Shown: in pieces, positions 1-5,342 of the stretch | Layout: every line of letters starts with the position of its first letter | How positions within the stretch are numbered: position 1 is the stretch's first letter | IMG/VR virus record: IMGVR_UViG_3300001242_000100 | Span: 1-21,579 of that record | DNA length: 21,579 nt | Source of the DNA: a virus | Reading direction: 5' to 3' (one strand) | Translations under genes and position numbers: made by a program | The notes under the pieces: generated by a model | The model's database searches: none | Seen by the model: the letters and a program-made list of their open reading frames with translations, nothing else | What the model was told of the DNA's origin: nothing

Positions 1-266
1 TTTCGTAGGTGTTCCACAAATGCGCCTACCACATCACGCAGCGTTTCCATTTTCGCAATGAAATCGTCCAGTGAATCAGTTTCAGCCTTATGCAGCCTAA
101 TCTTGCTATGGCAATCGGATATTTCCAAAATAGTCATAACTTCTTTCTTACCTTTACGGGTCCAAGGTGCCACACCATGATAAGCCACAACTGCACCAGT
201 AGATGGATGCCCGTGAGGGTTTAACCACTGCCTATTTGAGTACCCGGCTCCTTTATCTTTTGCCAC
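1..266 (-). CDS. Conserved phage hypothetical protein, partial (3' end beyond left edge)
   Basis: The frame is open from a GTG at 264-266 to the window edge, giving 88 codons with the C-terminus missing. The GTG is preceded by GAGG with a 7-nt spacer and lies inside the 3' end of the next gene upstream, so it is probably translationally coupled. Visible residues include WLNPHGHPSTGAVVAYHG near the N-terminus and a central DCHSKIRLHKAETDSLDDF stretch. The combination of a WLNP..STG start with a DCH..RLH block resembles small proteins I have seen in other phages, but I know of no assigned function. No signal peptide or membrane segment is visible. Confidence 0.7.
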   Translation of the reverse strand, partial: MAKDKGAGYSNRQWLNPHGHPSTGAVVAYHGVAPWTRKGKKEVMTILEISDCHSKIRLHKAETDSLDDFIAKMETLRDVVGAFVEHLR

Positions 267-372
267 GATTTAACCTCATCACTTCCTGCTTCGTTTTTGG
301 CCACGAATTAACTATTTTAGACGCGGCCTCAAGTTGACGAACAAGCCAACCCGCCTTAAAATTGACTACCAT
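253..372 (-). CDS. 39-aa phage small protein
   Basis: This very short gene starts at ATG 370-372 behind AAGGAGGGAGCTGAA, a strong ribosome binding site, and stops at TAA 253-255. It overlaps the GTG start of the following gene by 14 nt and begins 13 nt after the stop of the preceding one, so it fits the tight gene chain. The product is basic, with a WLVRQLEAA helix followed by SWPKTKQEVMRLNRGKR. Short phage proteins with a similar Trp-Pro..Lys pattern are common and uncharacterised. The call rests on the ribosome binding site and packing, not on a known family. Confidence 0.65.
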   Translation of the reverse strand: MVVNFKAGWLVRQLEAASKIVNSWPKTKQEVMRLNRGKR

Positions 373-385
373 TTCAGCTCCCTCC

Positions 386-1204
386 TTATACCTTTTTAAG
401 CGCAGCTAGCTCCTTCGCCAGATCGGCTACTGTTGCTTTTATAGTGGCGTCTTTTAGTCTTATAGGTATAGCCCCATACCTATCCAAACTAACTTTGTAC
501 CTCTCTTTGAACTCTTCTGGTGTAAGGTGAGAGGATAGAATTGTAGACTTGCCCCTTAGCCTGCGCTGGTCTATGAACGCAGAACAGGTAGCCTCAGTGA
601 ATCCTGAGTTCGCCTTGTACACAGTTCCAAGCATACTAAGGCAAGCTATATCTGCGGCTTCCATAGCATCTATAAGCGCAGAGTCTTGGAATGTCTTAAC
701 TTCCTCCATGAATGTAGTAAGTGGGACCATGCAACATTTCAACTTACTTCTAACCGCCGATTTAAGAATGTTTGAAGCAGCCAGCATAGCTCCGTCTTCG
801 AATTCACTGTAGAAATAAAGCACTCTGCCTAAGCTGGAAAATCCTATAGGATCTTCCAGTATTTGTGAATACAGGTTTAGGTTTTCTCCTGTAGTAGCAG
901 GCAGCTCATTCCTGTCGATATACATAGGCGGTATTCTGGCTATTGTATAATGTATTGCCCTAAGCTTTTCTTCGTGACTGTGTTCTGTCAATTTATATTT
1001 CCTCCAATACGCCTCATGGCACCTACTAACTATGCTAGGCAAGTCCAAGGCCACTCTATCCAGTTGGTCGCTTCCGTACAGCTGAAATATACCTTTAAGA
1101 TATGGTTTCGGTATCGTAAGGTATTTTCTAAATATCATGCTGTCCTTAAGTGTGTAGTTGGCGTTAAGCGGCCTTAGTAAGTTTCTTACTGGAACATTAT
1201 CCAC
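386..1204 (-). CDS. Degenerate DnaC-like helicase-loader homologue (AAA+ fold, eroded ATPase motifs)
   Basis: The 272-aa product starts at GTG 1202-1204, overlapping the previous stop as TAGTG. Residues 90-240 follow the order of DnaC/IstB-type loader ATPases: an IPPMYIDRNEL segment, a Y....EDP helix, GRVLYFYSEFEDGAMLAASN where the P-loop should be, KCCMVPLTTFMEEVKTF, then ADIACLSMLG where LLVIDDLG is usual, and KSTILSSHLTPEEFKERY matching the sensor-1 segment. The P-loop Gly-Lys-Ser/Thr and the Walker B acidic residues are absent, so ATP hydrolysis is unlikely. Its neighbour two genes upstream is a DnaB-type helicase, the expected partner, which supports a loader-derived role. The assignment is from motif order read by eye; an unrelated protein cannot be excluded. 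Confidence 0.55.
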   Translation of the reverse strand: MDNVPVRNLLRPLNANYTLKDSMIFRKYLTIPKPYLKGIFQLYGSDQLDRVALDLPSIVSRCHEAYWRKYKLTEHSHEEKLRAIHYTIARIPPMYIDRNELPATTGENLNLYSQILEDPIGFSSLGRVLYFYSEFEDGAMLAASNILKSAVRSKLKCCMVPLTTFMEEVKTFQDSALIDAMEAADIACLSMLGTVYKANSGFTEATCSAFIDQRRLRGKSTILSSHLTPEEFKERYKVSLDRYGAIPIRLKDATIKATVADLAKELAALKKV

Positions 1205-1569
1205 TATTTTCCCCTAGCAGCTTCCATCTCAGCTTTTGTTCTTCGCTTGCGCTTCTGCTTTTGGTTTACCGGAACGGCCACAGGCTTTTCTTCAACCTTT
1301 ACAGCTTCAACTTCTTCTTTAGGTGTTCTGGTCTTTTTCGGTCCTTCCTTAGCAGGTGCCTTCTTTTTCTTTCTAATGCTTTTAGGTTCTACGAAATTAG
1401 GTATGCCGTACTTAGTCAGATACTTCTGCTCTATAAGCAGGGCTTTAATCTTTTCGTAGTTCTCAGTGTAGGTTTTGCACAATTCTTTCACCTTTATCGC
1501 ACAGCTATAAACACAAATTAGGGCATTTATCTGGCACTGCCCTCCGTCCTTCTCGCACCATACTATCAT
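1204..1569 (-). CDS. Cys-rich N-terminus, Lys-rich tail hypothetical protein
   Basis: The 121-aa product starts at an ATG preceded by TTGGAGG and overlaps the upstream stop by four bases (ATGA). The first 31 residues hold five cysteines (C5, C12, C19, C23, C31), suggesting a metal-binding or disulfide-linked head. It is followed by a helical segment (VKELCKTYTENYEKIKALL) and a YLTKYGIPNF motif. From about residue 65 the sequence is low-complexity Lys/Glu/Pro/Val, ending in KRKRRTKAEMEAARGK, typical of a disordered nucleic-acid-binding tail. Placed between the loader-like protein and a zinc ribbon, it may belong to the replication group, but no function is recognised. Confidence 0.7.
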   Translation of the reverse strand: MIVWCEKDGGQCQINALICVYSCAIKVKELCKTYTENYEKIKALLIEQKYLTKYGIPNFVEPKSIRKKKKAPAKEGPKKTRTPKEEVEAVKVEEKPVAVPVNQKQKRKRRTKAEMEAARGK

Positions 1570-1760
1570 TTTGCCTCCAATGGCTCATAAATGCGCTCAA
1601 AATTATCTGGATTTCCACCACCTCTCCAGTAGTCATTCCCTCCATCTATAAAAATGGAGCCACAGCTACACGAAACCCAGTCATGTCTATGTACTGAGAC
1701 TATAATACCTCCGCACTTCAAACACTTTGCTTTATTTTTGTACTTTTTATCTTCTTCCAT
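1566..1760 (-). CDS. DUF7695-like zinc-ribbon protein
   Basis: The 64-aa protein has a zinc ribbon made of KCLKCGG (C14, C17) and SCSCGS (C32, C34), then a FIDGGNDYWRGGGNPDNFE tail. The paired ribbon followed by an invariant-looking FxDGGNDYxRxGGNP block is the hallmark of the small DUF7695 family found in phages and bacteria, whose role is unknown. The start ATG is preceded by AAGGAGGTGACAAA. It lies 36 nt downstream of the helicase gene, with a copy of the dispersed GTAGAA palindrome in the gap. The family name is from memory of the motif. Confidence 0.75.
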   Translation of the reverse strand: MEEDKKYKNKAKCLKCGGIIVSVHRHDWVSCSCGSIFIDGGNDYWRGGGNPDNFERIYEPLEAK

Positions 1761-1778
1761 TTTGTCACCTCCTTGTGG

Positions 1779-1794
1779 GTAGAACTTGTTCTAC
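1779..1794. repeat. Dispersed palindrome copy 1 (GTAGAACTTGTTCTAC)
   Basis: Six-base inverted arms GTAGAA/TTCTAC enclose a four-base centre. The copy sits between the helicase stop TAG (1797-1799) and the ribosome binding site of the DUF7695-like gene. As minus-strand RNA it would form a six-pair hairpin with a CAAG loop just 5' of AAGGAGG. Confidence 0.8.
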
Positions 1795-1796
1795 TT

Positions 1797-3152
1797 CTAG
1801 AATGCCAGATCTTCAAATTTACAAACATCAAACCTTCTCAACAATTTAAACGGTTTAAGGGCCGGCTCGTTAGGTACTGACTGAAAATTCCTAAAAGCTT
1901 TGTATGCCACTGTAGACGTTCCTGCTTCCTTGTCGCCATTTTCCTGTTTGAGGATAAGGCATAGATCGCAGTCCGCAATTATTCCTCCACCCCACCTAAT
2001 CTTATCTTCTTTTTCGTCTAACTGCACTGGTGTTATAATCCTGCAGTCGTTGTTTCTGGCGAACGTTTTAAGGTCTCTACTTCTAGCCAGAAGGTATTCC
2101 CATGATGCTAATGTTTTGTCTCCACCTCCCCTCGGAACTAACGAGATATAGTCTAGTACAAACGTTCGGACATTCTTCATGTCCACCATCATCTGCATGT
2201 AAAGGAATAATTTGTCCCAAGACCCAGGCTTGTCTGGTATAAAGAATCTATTTTTCTTAGGGGCAAAATGATCCCAGAACAAAGGCCACCACTTGTCGGC
2301 ATCTTCATTCTTAGTCTGCTCAATGAAATCTTTCATGTTAGGATTAAAATCACACAAATGACGGACTTCGGCCTCTCGCAGGGCTAGCCGCTGTTCATTT
2401 GTTAGCATATTACTGGTTATTAGCCCAACATTAATTTCACTTTTAGATGCAAGTATCCTCATCTTAACTTCTGTCTGACTCATCTCGTAAGAGATGTAAC
2501 AAGAAGACCCTTCATAATTTTCATGCCCGTAGGTTAGAAACTGTAGAGCTAGTAGCGATTTACCAGCTTTACTAGGAGCACCTACTAATGTTAAACTTTT
2601 TTCTGCAAAAGGACCATGCATATCTAGCGAAGTCAGCCCAGACTTTCTGAAATTGTACTGGACGCTCTTACCAGCAAGGCGGACCATATCACCAGAATCT
2701 AGGTTATCTCCAGCCCCATGTTGGAACATACTTTCGTACATCTCTTTCATAACAGCCACCGCGTTGTCTTCGTCCCGCTTGTCCACTGAGTCTACTAGCT
2801 TTCCAGCGCCGTCTAGTATGCACCTAAACTGATACTGAGTATGTAGTTTTTTAATTAGATCATCCGTGGTGATGCCTGATGTGTCCTTGGCTTTTATGTC
2901 TGAAATAAGATCTACGTAGAATCTCTGCTTGTCTGGGTTGGCTACCCTGTTTGTAATCTCCATCTTTAGAACGTCCCACCCAGGAAGTTGATAATGGGTA
3001 GTAAAATGAGTGCCTATGATGGTGTATATGTTCTGAAGCTCTTTGTTTCCGAATAGCTCTGTAGGAACTGCCATCAATAATTCTGGAGATTTCGATTCTA
3101 CTATTTTTTTCAGTATCAGCATCTCTGCTTGTGTATTTACTATTTTTGACAT
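1797..3152 (-). CDS. DnaB-family replicative DNA helicase (SF4)
   Basis: The 451-aa product has the two-part layout of phage replicative helicases: an all-helical N-terminal domain (about 1-145) and a RecA-like C-terminal domain. Visible motifs are Walker A GAPSKAGKS (191-199), the SYEMSQTEVKMRI segment (221-233) matching the SLEMs..ql..R block of DnaB, Walker B FVLDYIS (331-337) and a ITPVQLD (373-379) block matching the conserved Gln motif. It would be the hexameric ring helicase unwinding DNA at the phage fork. The gene starts behind AAGGAGCAACT and is the first gene after the leftward promoter at 3258-3286, with a leader of about 100 nt. No separate primase domain is visible in this protein. 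Confidence 0.9.
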   Translation of the reverse strand: MSKIVNTQAEMLILKKIVESKSPELLMAVPTELFGNKELQNIYTIIGTHFTTHYQLPGWDVLKMEITNRVANPDKQRFYVDLISDIKAKDTSGITTDDLIKKLHTQYQFRCILDGAGKLVDSVDKRDEDNAVAVMKEMYESMFQHGAGDNLDSGDMVRLAGKSVQYNFRKSGLTSLDMHGPFAEKSLTLVGAPSKAGKSLLALQFLTYGHENYEGSSCYISYEMSQTEVKMRILASKSEINVGLITSNMLTNEQRLALREAEVRHLCDFNPNMKDFIEQTKNEDADKWWPLFWDHFAPKKNRFFIPDKPGSWDKLFLYMQMMVDMKNVRTFVLDYISLVPRGGGDKTLASWEYLLARSRDLKTFARNNDCRIITPVQLDEKEDKIRWGGGIIADCDLCLILKQENGDKEAGTSTVAYKAFRNFQSVPNEPALKPFKLLRRFDVCKFEDLAF

Positions 3153-3257
3153 AGTTGCTCCTTACTGGCGTTTTTATGAGTTGTATATTTGATTGTGGAA
3201 TAAGTTGTAGTTAATTAACAGAATGGAGATGCAAGTGAATCATCAAAATGAAGGCGT

Positions 3258-3286
3258 ATTATACCACAGCAATTGATAAATGTCAA
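3258..3286 (-). promoter_or_regulatory. Leftward sigma70 promoter with consensus boxes
   Basis: On the minus strand TTGACA (3281-3286) and TATAAT (3258-3263) are separated by exactly 17 bp, and upstream is an A/T-rich UP-like stretch. It points into the helicase operon; transcription should start near 3251. The -10 is set in TGTGGTATAATAC, the same 13 bases as at the divergent promoter. Confidence 0.9.
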
Positions 3287-3374
3287 GCTTTATTTTTAAC
3301 TTTTTTGTGGTCAATACCACTTATTTTCGGGGAATATAAAATTATTTTTCAAAAAGTGAAAATAAAGCTTGACA
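3281..3374. repeat. 16-bp perfect inverted repeat carrying both -35 boxes, AT-rich centre
   Basis: TGTCAAGCTTTATTTT (3281-3296) is exactly repeated in inverse orientation as AAAATAAAGCTTGACA (3359-3374). The 62 bp between are very A/T rich and contain a smaller palindrome GTGGT-CAAT-ACCAC (3307-3320). The symmetry gives each promoter the same -35 and UP region and could be an operator, or an unwinding region for replication. Confidence 0.85.
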
Positions 3375-3397
3375 AAATCGCAAAAGTGTGGTATAAT
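3369..3397 (+). promoter_or_regulatory. Rightward sigma70 promoter with consensus boxes
   Basis: TTGACA (3369-3374), a 17-bp spacer and TATAAT (3392-3397) on the plus strand, set in TGTGGTATAATAC. It is the only convincing plus-strand promoter in a window where all genes read leftward. The start site should be near 3404, giving RNA antisense to the gene at 3488-3748. Confidence 0.85.
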
Positions 3398-3403
3398 ACA
3401 ATC

Positions 3404-3517
3404 TTCGAGCCAAAGCGAAGAAGATTGCTAATAGGTTGGTTTTAAGGTTTACTGTTTATAGCCTTTTCTTTTACCTTTACCCTGTGTCTACCCCGCCCGA
3501 AGGGCGGGAGGCGTTTT
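3404..3517 (+). ncRNA. Predicted short plus-strand RNA (antisense/sRNA)
   Basis: Starting from the consensus rightward promoter, a transcript of about 110 nt would end at a GC-rich hairpin followed by TTTT. Its 5' end can fold (AATCTTC at 3400-3406 pairs with GAAGATT at 3420-3426, or CTTCG with CGAAG), and no open frame with a ribosome binding site lies within it. The 3' end overlaps the coding end of the gene at 3488 in antisense. It does not look like a tRNA: no T-loop GTTCGANTC-like sequence is present. Existence is inferred from promoter and hairpin only. Confidence 0.45.
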
Positions 3518-3748
3518 AATGAGAAATTTATCAATCTTAGCTTTATTCTCAAGTGTATCTATCAAGTCTTCACGGTCTTCTATAATACTACAAAGGTCGT
3601 AATTCTCTTCTTCAAGGTCTTCTATCTCTTCCCTCAACCTATCATTCTCATTTTCATTAAACTTTGAACGTTCATACTCACAAGTAACGCACATACTTCT
3701 AGGGCTTAGCTCATGTACTTCTCTATCGCATTGGTAGCATCGTTTCAT
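3488..3748 (-). CDS. Zinc-finger plus coiled-coil small protein
   Basis: The 86-aa product begins with a CYQC (C4, C7) and CVTC (C20, C23) pair, a typical four-Cys zinc ribbon, followed from about residue 28 to 70 by a strongly charged heptad-like segment rich in Glu, Leu and Asp (LREEIEDLEEENYDLCS), so a parallel coiled-coil dimer is likely. The start is behind AAGGAGGTAAA. The last codons lie in the GC hairpin at 3492-3508. It is the last gene before the promoter region. No function is recognised; a small DNA-binding or adaptor role is possible. Confidence 0.7.
   Translation of the reverse strand: MKRCYQCDREVHELSPRSMCVTCEYERSKFNENENDRLREEIEDLEEENYDLCSIIEDREDLIDTLENKAKIDKFLIKTPPALRAG
3492..3517 (+). 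terminator. GC hairpin with short T-run, rightward terminator candidate
   Basis: CCCGCCC (3492-3498) and GGGCGGG (3502-3508) form a seven-pair stem with a GAA loop, followed by AGGCGTTTT. The T-run is short and offset, so strength is uncertain. The same bases encode the PPALRAG C-terminus of the minus-strand gene ending at 3488. Confidence 0.45.
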
Positions 3749-3761
3749 TTTACCTCCTTCG

Positions 3762-3777
3762 GTAGAACATGTTCTAC
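3762..3777. repeat. Dispersed palindrome copy 2 (GTAGAACATGTTCTAC)
   Basis: A perfect 16-bp palindrome, extended to 18 bp by flanking G/C (3761-3778). It contains the TAG stop codon (3774-3776) of the GatB/YqeY-domain gene and ends just 5' of the AAGGAGG of the next gene. Confidence 0.85.
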
Positions 3778-4214
3778 CCTGCCAATAGTTCCTTAGTTAT
3801 TTTAGCGGCAACCGCTCCGTCGTATAGACCAGCGTAGTTTTCTTTAAGGAACTTCATAACATCTTTAAGTTCCACCTGGCCCTCTCCAGCGTCACGCGTA
3901 ACTTTTATGTACTTATGCGCAAGGGCTGTCAACTCATCTGTGCTAAGCTGCTTAGGAAGATATCCATTCAGGATAGCTATCTCAGCTTCCCTAGCATCAA
4001 TATACGATTTAACGTCAGGTAGCCTATCAGAATACCTTATGCACTCGTTAGCATTATTTATAAACTTTTTAACTACGGCCACAAATTCGGCGTCTGAGGG
4101 GTTTTTATTTACCTTAGTGGCCTCACCTATTAGCGTGCCTAATAAGTCCTTTCTGAGGCCATCCTTGGCCCTCAGAGCACCTATTCTGTCAGCCCTAACA
4201 TCGTCTATTAACAT
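3774..4214 (-). CDS. GatB/YqeY-domain protein
   Basis: The 146-aa product matches the full length of bacterial YqeY proteins: an N-terminal helix (ADRIGALRAKDGLRKDLLG), a central IDAREAEIAILNGYLPKQLS block corresponding to the signature AexEi.il..YLPkqls, and a C-terminal helical segment (LKDVMKFLKENYAGLYDG) matching the gkvMk.l..k..G.adg region. YqeY is the domain shared with the tail of tRNA-dependent amidotransferase subunit GatB, where it contacts tRNA; the stand-alone protein's role is not settled. The start overlaps the preceding stop (TAATG) behind AAGGAGG, and the stop TAG lies inside a dispersed palindrome. Confidence 0.85.
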   Translation of the reverse strand: MLIDDVRADRIGALRAKDGLRKDLLGTLIGEATKVNKNPSDAEFVAVVKKFINNANECIRYSDRLPDVKSYIDAREAEIAILNGYLPKQLSTDELTALAHKYIKVTRDAGEGQVELKDVMKFLKENYAGLYDGAVAAKITKELLAG

Positions 4215-4612
4215 TACGCAGCCTCCTTAGGAGGCATACAATTGTCGCATAGGCAATATACCCACCCATCTATGTTTTTAATGCAGTCATATTGTAGCTC
4301 TCCACACTTTTCGCAGGTGATGCTACACTTTCCCTCAAAAGCCCCCAAAGCAGTCTCAACGCCATACCCTACTTTATCGGGGTAGGTTACGTAGCACCTA
4401 GCCTGCCCGAACTTTTCCTTTATCTGGAAAATTTTAATTTCGTGAGGCCCACCGTTATGTGTGCGTTGCCATTCAAGGCTCTTTAGAAAATCTTCTACGT
4501 GCCTGGCCCAGCCTACTCCGCATTCAATTCCGCGCACAGGTTTACCTTCTTTGTCAGTTTCAAAGAGGTGAATATACTTCTGCTCCAATTCATCGTACCA
4601 ATGTTTTAGCAT
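4214..4612 (-). CDS. Phage zinc-ribbon protein of the GVGW...KEKFG...CEKCG type
   Basis: The 132-aa product shows a layout common in phage hypothetical proteins: an ECGVGWARHVEDFLKSLE opening, a IKIFQIKEKFGQARCYV core strand pair, then a C-terminal four-Cys ribbon (ITCEKCGE, C99 and C102, and CLCDNC, near 121-126) joined by DGWVYCLC. I know the family only as uncharacterised. The ATG lies behind GTGGAGGCACAACT and overlaps the upstream gene by 7 bp. A DNA- or RNA-binding ribbon is likely from the Cys pattern. Confidence 0.75.
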   Translation of the reverse strand: MLKHWYDELEQKYIHLFETDKEGKPVRGIECGVGWARHVEDFLKSLEWQRTHNGGPHEIKIFQIKEKFGQARCYVTYPDKVGYGVETALGAFEGKCSITCEKCGELQYDCIKNIDGWVYCLCDNCMPPKEAA

Positions 4613-4818
4613 AGTTGTGCCTCCACTACTGCCCTAGCGCAGTTAATAGCGTCTTTGTGTCTGCCCAGTCTGCTAAGCTCGCCTTTGCGTATCTGCCGTA
4701 TTAGCATACGCAGGGTATTCCTAGCATGGTGCTCATTCATGTCACCGACAGCGATAACCTCCATATCCTTAGTTACCCACAGTTCTTCGTCCTTGTAGTT
4801 GTTGTCTCTAATTGGCAT
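4606..4818 (-). CDS. 70-aa phage hypothetical protein
   Basis: The product opens with a LWVTKDMEVIAVGDM strand pair and continues with HHARNTLRMLIRQIRKGEL, a basic amphipathic helix. Short phage proteins with a W.T.dg..i.i.dM followed by an H..N....L helix are frequent and have no assigned role. The ATG is behind AAGGAGGTAAAA, an ideal ribosome binding site. It overlaps the following gene by 7 bp and so probably shares its mRNA. Confidence 0.7.
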   Translation of the reverse strand: MPIRDNNYKDEELWVTKDMEVIAVGDMNEHHARNTLRMLIRQIRKGELSRLGRHKDAINCARAVVEAQLC

Positions 4819-4836
4819 TTTTACCTCCTTGTAGTG

Positions 4837-5070
4837 TTAGCAATTTCCGTCTTCTTTTATTTCGAATTTAACTTTTCTCTGTTCTCCTACGAAGAACCAG
4901 TACTCGGTTTGTTCCAGTCTCCACCTACCAACGGCCTTCTCGACAGACTTGCATCCACAGTTGGGGCAGCAGGCGTATGAATTAGTCCATATAACAGTCC
5001 CAAAAGTCCAGTCGCAATTAGTACACCTATGCCCTATCTCGTAGCGCCCATACTCCACTAGTGTTTTCAT
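4837..5070 (-). CDS. Zinc-ribbon small protein
   Basis: The 77-aa product has a four-Cys ribbon, RCTNCDW (C16, C19) and CCPNCGCKS (about C34-C39), with extra cysteines close by. The C-terminal half (WRLEQTEYWFFVGEQRKVKFEI) reads as beta strands. Start overlaps the stop of the upstream membrane protein gene as ATGA, behind GGGAGGTACGTCTAA. No function recognised. Confidence 0.7.
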   Translation of the reverse strand: MKTLVEYGRYEIGHRCTNCDWTFGTVIWTNSYACCPNCGCKSVEKAVGRWRLEQTEYWFFVGEQRKVKFEIKEDGNC

Positions 5071-5342
5071 TTAGACGTACCTCCCGGATATTTAGTATAG
5101 TATATAGCTAGGGCTGTCCATGTCCCATTGCCTAGCATTACAGATAGGTTCCCTAAGAATGATAGAGGTTGACACAGCGCAGTGTAGTAGACTATGTTCC
5201 ATACACCTATTAGTGTGAAGAATGCTTGTGGACCCCAAGATATACCAGCCACCATTTTATCTCTTCTTAACTTGAACACATTAACCCACACTATAATTCC
5301 TGCTATGGCGACTAGTATTGCGTTTATTGCGTCTACATTCAT
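5067..5342 (-). CDS. Small multi-spanning membrane protein
   Basis: The 91-aa product has about three hydrophobic segments: AINAILVAIAGIIVWVNVF (near 5-23), AFFTLIGVWNIVYYTALC (about 40-57) and FLGNLSVMLGNGTWTALAI (about 62-80), with KLRRDK between the first two as a cytoplasmic loop under the positive-inside rule. It overlaps the helicase stop by one base (TAATG) and the zinc-ribbon gene by four, so it is co-translated. Role in the phage is unknown; inner membrane location is inferred from hydrophobicity only. Confidence 0.75.
   Translation of the reverse strand: MNVDAINAILVAIAGIIVWVNVFKLRRDKMVAGISWGPQAFFTLIGVWNIVYYTALCQPLSFLGNLSVMLGNGTWTALAIYYTKYPGGTSK

Larger units (their letters stand above)
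3153..3487. other. 335-bp intergenic control region
   Basis: The only gap over 300 bp. From left to right it holds a leader of about 100 nt for the helicase gene, the leftward promoter, the AT-rich inverted-repeat core with the GTGGT-CAAT-ACCAC palindrome, the rightward promoter and the 5' part of the predicted antisense RNA. No protein gene with a ribosome binding site was found in either direction. Confidence 0.8.

Noticed and set aside
3212-3244. Ten-codon His-rich leader peptide (ATG to TAA on the minus strand) upstream of the helicase
   Set aside because: No ribosome binding site precedes the ATG and no attenuator hairpin with a U-run follows, so translation is not supported.
3248-3445. 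Plus-strand open frame of 65 codons across the promoter region
   Set aside because: It has no ribosome binding site, begins upstream of the only rightward promoter and reads through the AT-rich inverted repeat; it is a chance frame.
3398-3480. tRNA in the predicted plus-strand RNA
   Set aside because: The stem near 3400-3426 is not an acceptor/anticodon layout and no T-arm GTTCGANTC-like sequence is present.
3762-3777. GAACATGTTC core as a LexA/DinR SOS box
   Set aside because: Gram-positive SOS boxes have GAAC-N4-GTTC; here the spacing is two bases and the conserved part is GTAGAA/TTCTAC with a variable centre, located away from any promoter.
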